In this document: piece by piece, positions 19,966-30,327 of the stretch
Layout: each line of letters opens with the position of its first letter
Numbering within the stretch: the first letter of the stretch is position 1
Assembly (NCBI GenBank): GCA_009760855.2
Contig: WPIO01000023.1
Span: 5,508,501-5,572,500 of the forward strand
Direction: 5' to 3'
DNA length: 64,000 bases
Source: Cristatella mucedo
Lineage: Eukaryota; Bryozoa; Phylactolaemata; Cristatellidae
Made by a program: the position numbers and the translations under genes
The notes under the pieces: model-generated
Databases searched by the model: none
Seen by the model: only the letters and a program-made list of their open reading frames with translations
What the model was told of the DNA's origin: nothing

Positions 19966-20590
19966 ATGGGTAGCTATGCGAGAATTGGACATGGTAGAGT
20001 ACATGGAGATAAATATTGTGGAAGTGGAAGTTTATCACTTGATAAAGTTGCTGATGCTGTTAATAAATTTGCACCGTTAATAACTGGATTAACTAGTAAA
20101 GGTATGGATATTGCCACCAAAGGTATTGAAATGCATCAAGCAAGAAAAATTTAGTGAACTACAAACACAGAAAGAAAAGTTAGATCAAGATTATGCTGTT
20201 AAACGTAGAGAGATGGATGGTAAAATTGAAGAAGAGAGAAGAAAGAAAGAACTTGAATATGAACTTGAGAGGAAAAGAAAAGATGAAGATTATGAGAGAA
20301 AGATGAAAGAGATGGATCTTGAATTAAAACGTATTATGCTTGAGAAGGTCACTAAGAAATCTAAAAAAAACGTAGAAAAGCTAAGATAGAAGAAGAACCA
20401 GAAGTAGAAGACTATTCAGAGACTCTTAAAAAGAATGATCCTAAAGCATATAAAGAAATAGAGAAAGTCATTAGCACCAAAGCTGCTAATAATCCTAGAA
20501 TTGATAGATATGGTAGTGGTATGAAGAAAAGATTAGGAGCTGGTTTATACATTCCAAGTAGAAAACAAATTTTAGTTTTTTATATAGAGA
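19966..20590 (+). pseudogene. Charged coiled-coil protein, unknown, broken
   Basis: AATATAG four bases before the ATG at 19966. The first 62 codons (MGSYARIGHGRVHGDKYCGS..) are glycine-rich. A shift near 20150 leads to a strongly charged Glu/Lys/Arg helix of about 75 residues (20155-20370), with a further shift in the A-run near 20365. The last part ends with GSGMKKRLGAGLYIPSRKQ, next to the capsid gene. The coiled coil just before the major capsid gene suggests a scaffolding or core protein, which is inference. No counterpart was seen in element 2, where this region is deleted. Confidence 0.5.
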
Positions 20591-20594
20591 AGAA

Positions 20595-22110
20595 ATGGCA
20601 AGTGCACCTATCGATACTATACTTGAATTGGGAGATCCTGAATTTCCTGAGTATAAACTAAGAGATTATAAATTTAGAGAGTTTTATCAAACTAATGGGA
20701 ATGAAACTGATGATGTCAAAGCTAAACTAGTTGCTTTCATTGTTCCTGGAGAGCAACAAACATGCCATGTCCTATCTGATGGTTATCTTTTACTTGAAGG
20801 ACAAATACAAGTCCAAACTGTTGCTAATGGTGCTTTCTCTACTCCTAGTAGAAATCTTAACTTTAGCCTTGGTAATAATGCTGGTGCGTGGATGTTCAGT
20901 AGTATGAGAGTTAGACTTGGCACTGAAAAGATTTAAAGCCTCTAACTAAAAGAAGGAGTTATGAGTGTTTCAACACTAATGGGTCTTCTATGTTATCCCA
21001 ATGAATATAACAGAACTGAGGCCCTGCTACTGGATGGAGAAAGATGAAGCAACTGAAATTGACAATTTATCTACAGGCCTTACTTCTTATGTTAGTCCTG
21101 ATGCTTCTAAAGCTAGCACTTCAAACCTTGGATATGTAGTTAGAAGAGGAATTATAAATAACGGTATTGATGAAGTCGGTAACTTTAGCATTGCACTACC
21201 TCTAGCAAGGATCTCTGGCTTTTGTGCTGATATGAATAAAATCCTTTATAACATTCCATTTACACTTGAAATGACTCGTGTTGGTGGACTTGATAGAGAT
21301 ATCATCCTGACTAATACAAGTGGTGGAGGTAGTGACCAAGTTAATGCAGTGTCTACGAAAGCAATTACTCTTGCAAATGGACAAGGTGTCTATACTGCTT
21401 TCAAAACTGCTATGTCAAAAATGAGACTTGTTGTTCCATGCGTTGTTCCGAAAGAAGGTATTCAAAGAGCACTCGCTGATATTTCAAGTGAGAGATCAAA
21501 GAAAATAAGACGTAATTACAGAGTTAGACGATATTATGATGAAAATATTACAATAAATAGCTTTAATCAAGGTCTTAAATTCACTAAATCTCTATCCGTT
21601 CAAAATAATATTGATAAGGTTAGATGGTTAGTCGTTGCAGCTCAAAATAGTGCTAAATATGATGATTATGCTCAAAATCCTGCTACATACAACCAATGTG
21701 ACATTAAAAGTGTTTCAGTTCTTGCTAATGGATCTAAACAACATACAGTTATAAGATCCAGTGAGCCTAAAAAAGGTAATTATGCTCAAGAATATATGGA
21801 TTTCACATCTTTCAGAAAACAATATTTTAGTGTTAATGAGATTGCAAATCCTGTTGGTGTTACTTTCTCAGAGTTGATGTCACTTTATCCTATTCATGTT
21901 ATTGATCTCCAATATAACGATGAACCACTTAGAGTTACATCTAGACTTGATGTGACTGTTGAATTTAATACTACTATACCTGCTGGTAATACAATAATGC
22001 TCCACTATTTGACGATTTGTGAGAACAGTGCTGAGCTAACATCTAATGGAAGTGTTTCTAATTTTACTTGCAGCAAAGGAATGATGGTTAATGAAGGAAA
22101 AGATTTTTAA
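20595..22110 (+). pseudogene. MCP: Major capsid protein (double jelly-roll type), two frameshifts
   Basis: TATATAG (20581-20587) precedes the ATG at 20595. The first frame (MASAPIDTILELGDPEFPEY..) carries DGYLLLEGQIQVQT and ends near 20935; a short stretch in another frame follows to about 21030; then one open frame of about 360 codons runs to 22110. It contains NFSIALPLARISGFCADMNK, a basic KKIRRNYRVRRYYDEN stretch and PLRVTSRLDVTVEFNTTIPA. Total length of about 500 residues, the strand-rich pattern and position fit a Polinton major capsid protein. Fold assignment is inferred from pattern and context. Missing from element 2. Confidence 0.8.
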
Positions 22111-22133
22111 TAAAGTTATAATTAATAAATATA

Positions 22134-22919
22134 ATGCAAAAAAACAAGTTTTATTCAAGGGTCTGATGTCTGGGTCGGAAGGGGGCTATGAGTTTAAATA
22201 TTGGTGGATCAGAGGTCTATTCTGTTTTAGGAAATGATATAGTTTTTTGGTTCACAAATTGATTGTGATATAGAATTAATTGCTAATAGAAAACTAAAAA
22301 AAATATATTGCTAATTCTCAACCTATGTTATTTCCGCGAATGTTATTTGGAAAAGTGTTTGAACCAATCGCTGCAAAATATTTAGAAATGAAATTAGATA
22401 AAAAGATTGAAAACTCAAATGATTGTTTTACTAGCGGTGGAGTTTATAGATATTCTCCAGATGGAGTTATAGATGAGGACACATTAATTGAGATACAATG
22501 TTTATGGAGTAGAAGTATAGTTAAAGAATTTGTACCAAAACAATACCTAATTCAATGTCTTCTTGGATTACGTGTTCTAAAATTAAGTAGGTGTTTCTAT
22601 TGTGAATTTAAAATATACGTTAAAGGTTTGAATTGCAAAGAAGCACCTAAAGATTATGTAGCGGCTGGAACAGCTAGATTACCAACGAGTTATGTTTTCG
22701 ATATGCCCATTCACGAACCCTTGCTTATGTATTTACTTAAAGATATAAAGTATTATGATTTTGAATTTGATATCAAAAGTGAATATGGTCGTTTTAACAA
22801 TGAAAAAAGTTTTGGTTTTGATATAAAATATTATATAAAAAAGTTGAGATACAAGTAATAGAAGAGCAAGATCCTTTTAGATTTTCAAGGATTGTTCCTG
22901 TAGTTAGAGATGTTAAATA
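22134..22919 (+). pseudogene. YqaJ/alkaline nuclease-type recombinase nuclease, broken
   Basis: PD-(D/E)XK-fold nuclease of the YqaJ/lambda-exonuclease group. An early block, SLNIGGSEVYSVLGND, lies at about 22190-22240. After shifts the main frame (22325-22858) has VFEPIAAKYLEMKLDK and the core YSPDGVIDEDTLIEIQCLWS, in which the family's catalytic Lys after the Glu reads Gln. Then come YLIQCLLGLRVLKLSRC and a last shift near 22850 to the end at 22919. Element 2 holds a homologue (35365-34720). Such nucleases recombine or process replicating DNA ends. Confidence 0.75.
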
Positions 22920-22954
22920 GAAGCAAAATATTAATCAATGAATATATAGAAAAT

Positions 22955-23810
22955 ATGCAAGTTTCACACAGATGATTTCGTATCAAAAGTTAATGGTATT
23001 ATACTTTCGGATTTGAATGCAAATGGTAATAGAAATATACATTTATCTGATCCAATTAATGATAGTGATGTTGTAACAAAATCATATGCAGATGCTAATT
23101 TCATTGTTAATTCAGGAGCATCATTGAATCTTGCTGGTAAAATAATTATTAATCTTGGACAAGGTGTTAATCCTACTGATGCTGTTAATGTTAATCAAGT
23201 AAGTAATTATGTTAAAAGAACTGGTGATACAATGAGTGGAGACTTAAATATGAATGTCTATGCTATATCATCTAATTATTGGAATTCAGGTAATAACATA
23301 CCAATAGTACTAAACGATGATTATTGTGTTATATATGGCGGTTTGAAAAGAGATGTATTATTAATAGCATTTCCATCGACAACAAATATTGATATGGGTG
23401 GATATACAATAACTAATGTTGCAGAGCCTGTTAATGCTTCTGACGTTGCAACTAAATCTTATGTAGATAAAACAGTTAACAAAATAACAGAAGTACTAGC
23501 TCTATCAATGGATGTCAATGCTAAAAATTCAATACTAAATCTATCAACACCTTATTTATGGACAAATAAAACAGCTCCACCTATAATGATATTAAATATT
23601 ATGGTTGTTGGAGCATTTAATTGTAGGTTTCTAAAACCTAATACTGATACAACTGCTGTATCCGGAGATGTAAGAGCTATGAATACTTCTCCAAATGGTG
23701 TTGACTTAAAGTATTATGTTTATTTTACAAGACTTCCAACAGAGTATTACTTCATTGATACAACTGGAAAACTAAGAGTAAACATCTTGGTCAGTTATGT
23801 ACCCTCCTGA
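22955..23810 (+). pseudogene. Fibre-like gene D, frameshift at start
   Basis: TATATAG (22943-22949), then ATG at 22955. The conserved frame is offset by one base within the first codons and is then open to 23810. It contains KVNGIILSDLNANGNRNIHL, HLSDPINDSDVVTKSYADAN, RTGDTMSGDLNMNVYAIS and NVAEPVNASDVATKSYVDKT, all shaft-type repeats, followed by a C-terminal domain of about 110 residues ending VNILVSYVPS. The N-terminal KVNG..LSDL is shared with the element 2 fibre at 43548 and may be the vertex-binding tail. Confidence 0.75.
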
Positions 23811-23811
23811 A

Positions 23812-23885
23812 AATATATACAAAGTATAAATATAGGTATAAATGTAATATAAGTATAAATATAAGTATAAAATAAAAAGTATAAA
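23812..23885. repeat. AT-rich tandem of AGTATAAATATA-type units
   Basis: Six to seven imperfect 10-14-bp units (GTATAAATATAG, GTATAAATGTAA and similar) between the fibre gene stop and the end of the convergent zinc-finger gene. Confidence 0.7.
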
Positions 23886-23889
23886 GGAA

Positions 23890-24292
23890 ATATTAAAACT
23901 ATTAACTCTTTTAACTTTGTTGCTTTACGTTCACCTTTAACAAGAGGGAATAGTTTTGAAATAGCACAAATAGCTTCATGATCTCAACAATGATGTAAGG
24001 AAGTAGAGCAACACTTTTTTTTAAGTGTTCCTTGACTAATGAATATAATTTAGTTGTCTCTCTTTTTTAAAAGAGTTAGTATTTATGTTACCTGATGAAC
24101 AAATTATAATTGAATCATTACGCATAAGACTAGAATCAAATTCTGTTTCTTGCATATCTTTATCACAGATGTCACAACGTATTTCATATTTTCTTTTTGG
24201 TCTCTTTATTTTATATGACAATACAGACGATTTCCTTCAAGATATTCAGTTTCTTTAAATGTATTTAAACATGTTTCACATAGTATTTCCAT
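23890..24292 (-). pseudogene. CxxC zinc-finger protein, head-to-head with integrase, broken
   Basis: The ATG at 24292-24290 is divided from the integrase ATG (24303) by 10 bp. It begins MEILCETCLNTFKETEYLEG with CETC, then after a shift near 24220 has KYEIRCDICDKDMQETEF with CDIC. A further shift leads to a Cys/His-rich end near 23900. Four Cys in two CxxC pairs suggest a zinc-binding fold; a DNA- or capsid-binding role is possible. No family recognised. Confidence 0.6.
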
Positions 24293-24302
24293 TCTCTATA
24301 GA
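24293..24302. promoter_or_regulatory. 10-bp bidirectional start region TCTCTATAGA
   Basis: The whole intergenic region between two divergent start codons is TCTCTATAGA, containing the palindrome TCTATAGA, so TATAG reads towards the integrase and TATAG-like TATAGAG towards the zinc-finger gene. The same layout occurs in element 2 at 43538-43547. Confidence 0.75.
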
Positions 24303-25166
24303 ATGTCATTTTTAACTCTAAGTGAAATAAAAAAGAAGGTAAATTAAATCTTGACTCCGATATAAGTCAAGTATTCAAACCAAGACCTAAGATTATTCCA
24401 CAAGGTTTCTTTAATATTGTTGAGCCCAATGAAAATCATCAAGCAGACATTTTATACATGCCTAATGACTCTGGATATAAATATGCACTGAGTGTCATTG
24501 ATGTTGCTAGTAGATATCCAGATTCAAGACCTCTTAAAACAAAGTCTTCTAAAGAAGTAACAAAAGCAATAATAGATATTTTCAATAAAGGTCCATTGAA
24601 ATGGCCAAAGAAAATGACAGTAGATCCAGGATCTGAGTTTAAAGGAGAGTTTGCTAAAGAAATGAGAAAACATGAAACACAAATTATTGAAGGTAAAAAA
24701 AGCATTAGTTGAAAGAATGAATAGAACAGTTGCTGAGAGAGCACTTATTGCTCAGTATGAAAAATAAATAGAAATTATCAATAAAAGAGAATATACTAGA
24801 AACAGATAGTGGATTTATAATTTACCAAAGATTATTGATTATCTAAATAATAGCATTACAAAAGCAACAGCTGAAAAACCTACTAAAGCAATGAAAAAAG
24901 AAAAAGTAAAACTAAAGAAACCAAACTACTATAGAAAAGTAGGTGAACAAGAACAGTTATTAGAATTTGGAACGACTGTTAGATACTTATTAGAACCTGG
25001 TGAAGGAGAAGATGAAAAGAGAAGAAGAGCTACAGATGCGATATGGAGCTTGACTAAACATACTATTGTTAGAATAATGGTATTGCAAGAACAGGTGGTT
25101 AGATTTTGGGTAAATGATGTTAAGAGAAGTTTTGTTAGAGAGAAGTTACAAGTTATTAAGCCTTAG
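24303..25166 (+). pseudogene. INT: rve-family integrase, broken
   Basis: Retrovirus-like integrase of Polintons, which inserts the element with a 6-bp duplication. A shift near 24335 follows the start. The catalytic core frame (about 24380-24712) has HQADILYMPNDSGYKYALSV with the first Asp (24446) and MTVDPGSEFKGEF with the second Asp (24623). A slip at the A7 run near 24695 leads to VERMNRTVAERAL with the Glu (24711). In-frame TAA (24765) and TAG (24807) follow, then the C-terminal domain with RRRATDAIWSLTKH and KRSFVREKLQVIKP (chromodomain-free type). The last 11 bp overlap the end of the opposite gene. Confidence 0.88.
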
Positions 25167-25557
25167 TATCACTTCTATTTTCTAATGGATCAATTAATAT
25201 TTCATTGAATTCTTCTTTAGTTATTTTATCATCATCTAAAGCATCAACAATCTTTGAAACTAAGTTAAGATTTGCTTGAAGAGCATATCTTTTCCTTCAA
25301 TCAATTTGTGATATTGCATTATCTATTGAGATTATCATTGTTGCTAAACTTCCTAAAACAGTTACTACATGAGAAAGTTCCCCATGTTTAGGAATGTTAG
25401 TACTGGTTACTGTAATTGCAAGAGATAATAAAATACCCGTCAATTAAAAACAGTATCTAACTCTTATTAATGTAGTTAAGAAGCTTTTAATTCTATCATT
25501 GTCTAAAAGTATTTTGTTATATTTATCATTTGCATATTTACTTCGAAGGCCTGACAT
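25156..25557 (-). pseudogene. Small two-helix membrane protein, unknown, broken
   Basis: The ATG at 25557 follows AATATAAGGCA. It is about 133 codons with in-frame TAA near 25446 and TGA near 25298, ending at TAA 25158-25156 inside the integrase gene end. Two hydrophobic segments are visible, LTGILLSLAITVTSTNI and VVTVLGSLATMIISID, then an acidic C-terminus with DDDKITKEEFNEI. No family recognised; a membrane or virion-membrane role is only a guess. Confidence 0.55.
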
Positions 25558-25566
25558 TGCCTTATA

Positions 25567-26069
25567 TTATTTTGTTTTTAATTTCATAAAGCATTCTTTT
25601 TTGATCTTACATAATTTATCTTTTAGTGGAAACGGACATTTACTAATATGAGAAGAAAATGTTGATTTATATAGATCAATGATAAATGTCTCATCATCAG
25701 TTAGTTCAAAACCTGGAATATTAGATACTAATTCTGTTTTATCTTGCATATAAATTAATAAAGGATTTGGATTTACATTGATTAGAATATAATAACCAAT
25801 ATCGATAATTAAATTATTGATAATTAACAAAAAAATGAGTAGTAGCAAGTTCTTGATCTCTGAAAATACTAAAACCTCTTTCTATTTTTATCACATTTAT
25901 CCTTCAACAAATCTCCAGCAATTAAACATGAACTTAAGCAAGATCCAATAATTTTTCTTCTATAAAAAGATTCAGCAATACCATCTAGAACTTTTTTAAC
26001 ATTATTATCTAATTTTTGTAAAGATAGATTATAATTCTTTACAAAAGTAGATTCATTTAATCCTGGCAT
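25567..26069 (-). pseudogene. Terminal gene, unknown, broken
   Basis: The ATG at 26069 follows TATATTATA. The first frame (MPGLNESTFVKNYNLSLQKL..) runs to about 25872; frameshifts near 25880 and 25820 lead to a second open part containing SNIPGFELTDDETFIIDLYK and a Cys/Lys-rich end at 25567. I read it as one gene of about 165 codons, because the neighbouring frames join at these two points without other gaps. It is the last gene before the right inverted repeat. No family recognised. Confidence 0.5.
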
Positions 26070-26097
26070 TATAATATATAAATTTTATGTTTAAAAT

Positions 26098-26244
26098 ATT
26101 TCAAAAATATAAGACACAAGTTTTAGTTTTGTAAGAATAGTTAATTCCTAAACCAATTTCTTTTTCAAGACTTCGAATGCGAACAATAGTGAGCATGAGA
26201 AGGATTGAAAAGGGAATTGGGTTAAGAAGTGACTTTTCTTACAA
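26098..26244 (-). repeat. Right terminal inverted repeat of element 1
   Basis: Reverse complement of 3475-3620; see the left copy. Confidence 0.9.
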
Positions 26245-26245
26245 T

Positions 26246-26251
26246 ACGGCG
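26246..26251 (+). repeat. Target-site duplication of element 1, right copy
   Basis: ACGGCG, matching 3467-3472. Confidence 0.75.
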
Positions 26252-26389
26252 AGTTCAGGGCAGGTGTGAATATACAAATGTAGGTTGTTCTTTCCAGAAT
26301 TGCTCTTTCCAGAACGATTGGAAGGGCCCACCATGCAGAAATAGCAGCTGCTTGACTAGTCAGTAAGGTAAAGGCTAGTATATTTATAA

Positions 26390-26520
26390 ACAACTATTAA
26401 TACAATAACAATAACAGTAATAATAATAAAAATAAGTCGTTTGTATAGCACCCAAAGAGAAGTGAATCTATGGCGCTTTACAGCCACCTGCATGAGAATC
26501 AATAACCAATAGTTGAAGAC
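26390..26520 (-). repeat. LINE 3' tail fragment
   Basis: AATAATAATAA, then TTTGTATAGCACCCAAAGAGAAGTGAATCTATGGCGCTTTACA: the tail consensus read on the minus strand, degraded beyond about 26500. Confidence 0.55.
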
Positions 26521-27248
26521 ATGCATCAAGCTCCGACGAGCATGCAACAGCAAACAAGCATCACGAGTTACACTTGGTCAGCTTATTACTAGTGAGTTGG
26601 CTTTATTTTCATTCAATTTAAAAAAGTTTGCTACCATACATGTGGGATGTCATCAATATATGCAGCGAGGGTGTGTAGAGAATTTGGCATGCTCGAGAGC
26701 TGGGAGGTATCAAAGCAAAGGTACAACTGAGTATCATCTGCATTGAAGTGAAAACCTAGATTGTGCTTGACATCACATCTTTTGAAGCATAAATACTGAT
26801 TAAATAACATCAACCCAAGAATAAAGATGAAATAAGATATTGTAACAATATATACAGGACTGCTTTATTAAACATTACATTACACAGGATGACACATGAG
26901 CTCTGGGATCCCTGTTCTGCCTTTGATTGAAGGATTCGAGGGTGCCACCCTCGACTCCTGATTCAGGAACAGGACCCACATAGAATCAGAACAGCTTATG
27001 GCTTCCGAAACTCCAGCCGTCTCAATGCCACTTGCTCCGTGCATAAATTACTCAGGTCTGGCTTCATTTTTAGATCACCAGCTGCCGAGGGCACTGACCA
27101 CGAAAGGTCTTGCCACCCACAGCCCTGACCGACCGGTATCCGGCAACAAGAAGTGACCAGGCCATACCGGTCTAATATTTCTCAGCCTTGTTATGGGCCG
27201 TCACCATCAGGGCTTCTTCGAAGCCGTCGAACGGCACAGAGATGTTGA
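26521..27248. other. No gene recognised
   Basis: Host-type sequence. Short frames only; nothing recognised on either strand. Confidence 0.4.
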
Positions 27249-27371
27249 CGACGATGACATGCATCAATGATCATTGACCATGCATCATTGACAATGATCA
27301 TTGACATGCATCAATGATCAATGACATGCATCCATGCCTTTATCAATGACCAGATCTGGCTTGAGGGCCAG

Positions 27372-27416
<45 letters not shown>
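27249..27416. repeat. CATGCATCAATGATCATTGAC cluster and (CAGG)n microsatellite
   Basis: 27249-27346 holds overlapping, partly palindromic copies of ATGCATCAATGATCATTGAC. A clean (CAGG)n run follows at 27370-27416. A short palindrome, CAGCAGCAGCACGCATGCATGCTGCTGCT, lies at about 27432-27462. Confidence 0.8.
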
Positions 27417-28299
27417 GCAGCCAACTGACTAGCAGCAGCAGCAGCACGCATGCATGCTGCTGCTAGGGCCCTGATTGTGAGGACCAGAACCAGAACCAGG
27501 TTGCATGGGGCCTTGTTCGATTGCGGCGGCCGGCAGTGTCCGATCACGTGGCACGCAGTCTCAACCTCACCGTGGCAAAGACGATGGGACAGCTGGCGCT
27601 CTGGGGTAAGACCTGCTTCCGGCAGAGGCCACCGGTAGCACGTTCAGGTGCGCTCGGCAGACAAACCACCAGGCCCGGAACGACAGGCCATGACCCCTGG
27701 ACTGGAAGTGACTGTGGGTAGCGAAGCTGTCTGCCGTGGCCAGCAGCGGCTGACCCTGATAAGTGCAGGCCGAGGCCGTCGCGCTCGGCCTCGTAATTTA
27801 ACGTATCTCCGTCTGTAACTCCACAACACTAAGTGGGTGTTACATAGGGGAGTTCCTGTAGGGCACTCAAAGCCTGGGCGACTTTCAGTACGCATTCGGT
27901 AGCCAACAGACTTCATCTCCCACAACAAAGAGAAAGTGAGAGGCATGGCTGAATCAGGATGGCAGTTGAACTAGCGAGTAGCATGGAAGATGCAGCTCAC
28001 TAGCCGACTGAAAAAGATGTGCCGCAGTCGGCACCTCCGCATGCCTGGCGAATTCACGCAGCTTCGACATCACGTGACAACAAGTGTGGGATGAAAGCGA
28101 GCTCGAGTCAGTTGGGGGAGAGGGGGGTCAGCGAAAAAAAACGCAAAGACCTCGTCGTCGGCCAGCAAGGAACGACCGGTTCCGAGCCGCTCGGAGGCAC
28201 TTTTGCGCCTCCGAGCGCAGCGAGGCTGCAACTGCACACGCGGCCGCGCTCAGGCCGCGTGCGCGCCCTCGCCGGACGACCGTGGAGCCTCTGAGGCTA

Positions 28300-29400
28300 A
28301 GGCGACGGCTCGGTCGAGCAGGTGACTCGCGACGGTCGCCGCACCGGGTATCGAGCGAGCCCTGCTTGCTGCAGGCTTCTGCCAAGCACAAGATCGCTGC
28401 CCGCCTGACTGGGCATCAGCAGAGCTTCCAGCAGGTGCGAACGAAAAGTGCGACGACTTGCAAAATTCGCGGCAGGCTGCTGCTGGAAGACGATCCAGCA
28501 GAAGTCCACCAAGGCTTTGTCAGCAGGCTGCAGCATCGACTTCGAGACCAGATGCGCATGGCAGAGGCAGACAAGCCGCGGCAGACAAGCAGGCGATTGC
28601 GGCACATGGCATCGAGCTCCAGTCACGGGGTCTAGTCACGGGGTCTAGCCACAGGGCGAGCCGGCAGACTCTAGAGAGGCTAATGCTCCTCTAGAGGCAA
28701 GCGCAGGCCTGGTCCATCTCGGCCCGAGGCCCAGGGGGCCTCGACGAAGGCAGCACACTGGCTCTCGTAGATCTGTCATCTTGGCGCTGCTCTCGTAGAT
28801 CTGTCGGCAGCAAAAGCAAGGCATTGGAAGCAGGCGCGGCAGTGCCACTCTGGCAAGCGACCGAGCAGCACTTTGCTGGCCACAGCTGCATGCACAGTGT
28901 CACCGTGGCTTACTCGGCCGTCGACAGGAGGGCTTGCAGACCGGCCTCTGTGCCAGAGAAGAAGGCAAGGTCGTCAGCAAGAGCTAGGGTGACTCCTTCC
29001 TGTGTGAAACTGGCACCGGTGTGCAGGCAGAGCCCTGGACGACCAGATCCAATAGGATTGGTGACAGAAGGCAGCCCTGTCGGACGACCAGCCGTCGTTG
29101 GGAACGCCTCCAGTGACTTGCCGCACACCCGCGTCTCCTGGAGCAAGCCAGCGTAGAGGCAGTAGGTAAACACGAAAAATCTCTCGTCCACCTGAGCATA
29201 CAGCTGCACTCAAAGTTTCCAAGCAAGCTGGAATCCCTCTCTTGTGGATCAGGACGACGGCTACCCAGTTTTCCATTCAGGGTTGACGTCCCAGTAGTGG
29301 AGGCAGTGGTTTCGTCTAGTGAGCAGGCGATGAGGCTGTAGCATGGGTCGACGTGGCGCAGGGGGCAATATTCAAGGCGATCGGTGGAGACAACGAACGA
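28300..29400 (-). pseudogene. Decayed non-LTR retrotransposon reverse transcriptase
   Basis: On the minus strand, in different frames, appear KSLEAFPTTAG, VRQGCLLSPILLDLV (the GVRQGC..SP motif before the catalytic core) near 29090-29060, and ALADDLAFFSGTEAGLQALL (the ADD active-site motif) near 28975-28920. The order and spacing fit a LINE reverse transcriptase. Stops and shifts between the motifs show decay. The sequence is much more GC-rich than the LINE tails elsewhere, so it is probably a different family. Confidence 0.65.
28618..28655 (+). repeat. Short tandem of AGTCACGGGGTCT
   Basis: Two perfect copies and a third degraded copy (CCACAGGGC) in direct succession. Confidence 0.7.
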
Positions 29401-29547
29401 CGCATTCACATCTAAACCAATCGAACTAGCATCAATGAGTTCAGAAACAGCAACAGGACGGACCAGATCTGCAGCTCTGACATAAAACGCTGGCTGGTGG
29501 ATTCATGCATCCAGAAAATCTAGTCAAACCCTTGAATAAATATAAAT

Positions 29548-29705
29548 ATGATTAAATTGTATAGGGCCCCAAGAGAACTTGATCGCTATTCAGGAGTATT
29601 CATATGCCTCGGGGCTCGAGCCCACGACCTCAGCCAGCCCTTGCTCGGGGCAAGCACCTTAATCGATGGACCAAACCAGCTCGGCACATTGCCGAGTCTC
29701 ATAAA
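29548..29705 (-). repeat. tRNA-derived SINE, family A
   Basis: On the minus strand: an A-box-like TGGTTTGGTCCATCGATTAAGG, B-box-like GTCGTGGGCTCGAGCCCC, then a tail CTGAATAGCGATCAAGTTCTCTTGGGGCCCTATACAAT. The tail is the LINE 3' end sequence. Confidence 0.75.
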
Positions 29706-30327
29706 CTCAAGGCCAAATATTGTAGCCAAAAGGTAGCATTAATATGAGGAACAGTATTTGCAACGAAAAATGCATGATGTCACATTGGTTTAACTACTGG
29801 TTGTGAAAACAGACAACTTTGCTTGGTGGTTTCAAGCAGGTTCTAAACAGTGTTGGTTTACGAAGTATAGTTTTTAGCAGCAACGCCAGAACCCGGCAAA
29901 ATAAGATTTAGTGCATGTGCCAAGTATTGTCCTCAAGAAATTCATTTCGCTGCCTCTTGTGTGAGCACTTCCTTTCCAAGAATGGTCAATTTTTAGATGC
30001 GGTCTTGCGCATGAGCAGACATGAGCAAGACGTGGTTCAAGACTATGCCAAATATTGAGGGCAGTTCGAAGGCAAAACCAAGCAACTACGTTTTCTGAAG
30101 AAATGGGCCAAAGAACCTCATCAAACTGTTACAAAAGTGCAGGCACACATCCAAAATGCCAAAACCACGGAGGTGAACAGGCATTCTGTGTCCGATACTC
30201 TTTAGTGCAAGCAAGCACATAGTGCGCTCCTGCTGTGAGGGTGTCCGAGTCCCTTTGGTTTTATACGGATTTTACACAGATTTGGTTTTATATGGGTTTT
30301 ACAGATTACTCTACATTATAGACAAAA

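Larger units (their letters stand above)
3475..26244 (+). mobile_element. Polinton/Maverick-like (adintovirus-like) provirus, element 1
   Basis: A 22.8-kb AT-rich element bounded by inverted repeats of about 147 bp and a 6-7-bp direct repeat. It encodes the Polinton hallmark set: protein-primed family B polymerase, rve integrase, FtsK/A32-type packaging ATPase, adenain-like protease, double-jelly-roll-type major capsid protein and penton-like minor capsid proteins. It also has nuclease, PLA2-like, zinc-ribbon, fibre-like and small unknown genes. Genes are packed with a few bases between them, in runs on both strands. Most are broken by in-frame stops or single-base shifts, many of the shifts at A-runs, so the copy is not expected to be active. 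Assignment to this class is firm; the exact lineage is inferred. Confidence 0.93.

Noticed and set aside
4732-24809. Alternative genetic code (TAA/TAG read as an amino acid) in element 1
   Set aside because: The in-frame stops include all three codons, are accompanied by many frameshifts and lost starts, and ordinary stops end the intact genes. Pseudogene decay explains them better.
24393-25166. Retrovirus or LTR retrotransposon
   Set aside because: The integrase stands alone with DNA-virus genes. No reverse transcriptase, LTR or primer-binding site lies near it.
27249-27346. CRISPR array
   Set aside because: Repeat units overlap, vary in spacing and have no unique spacers; the host is an animal.
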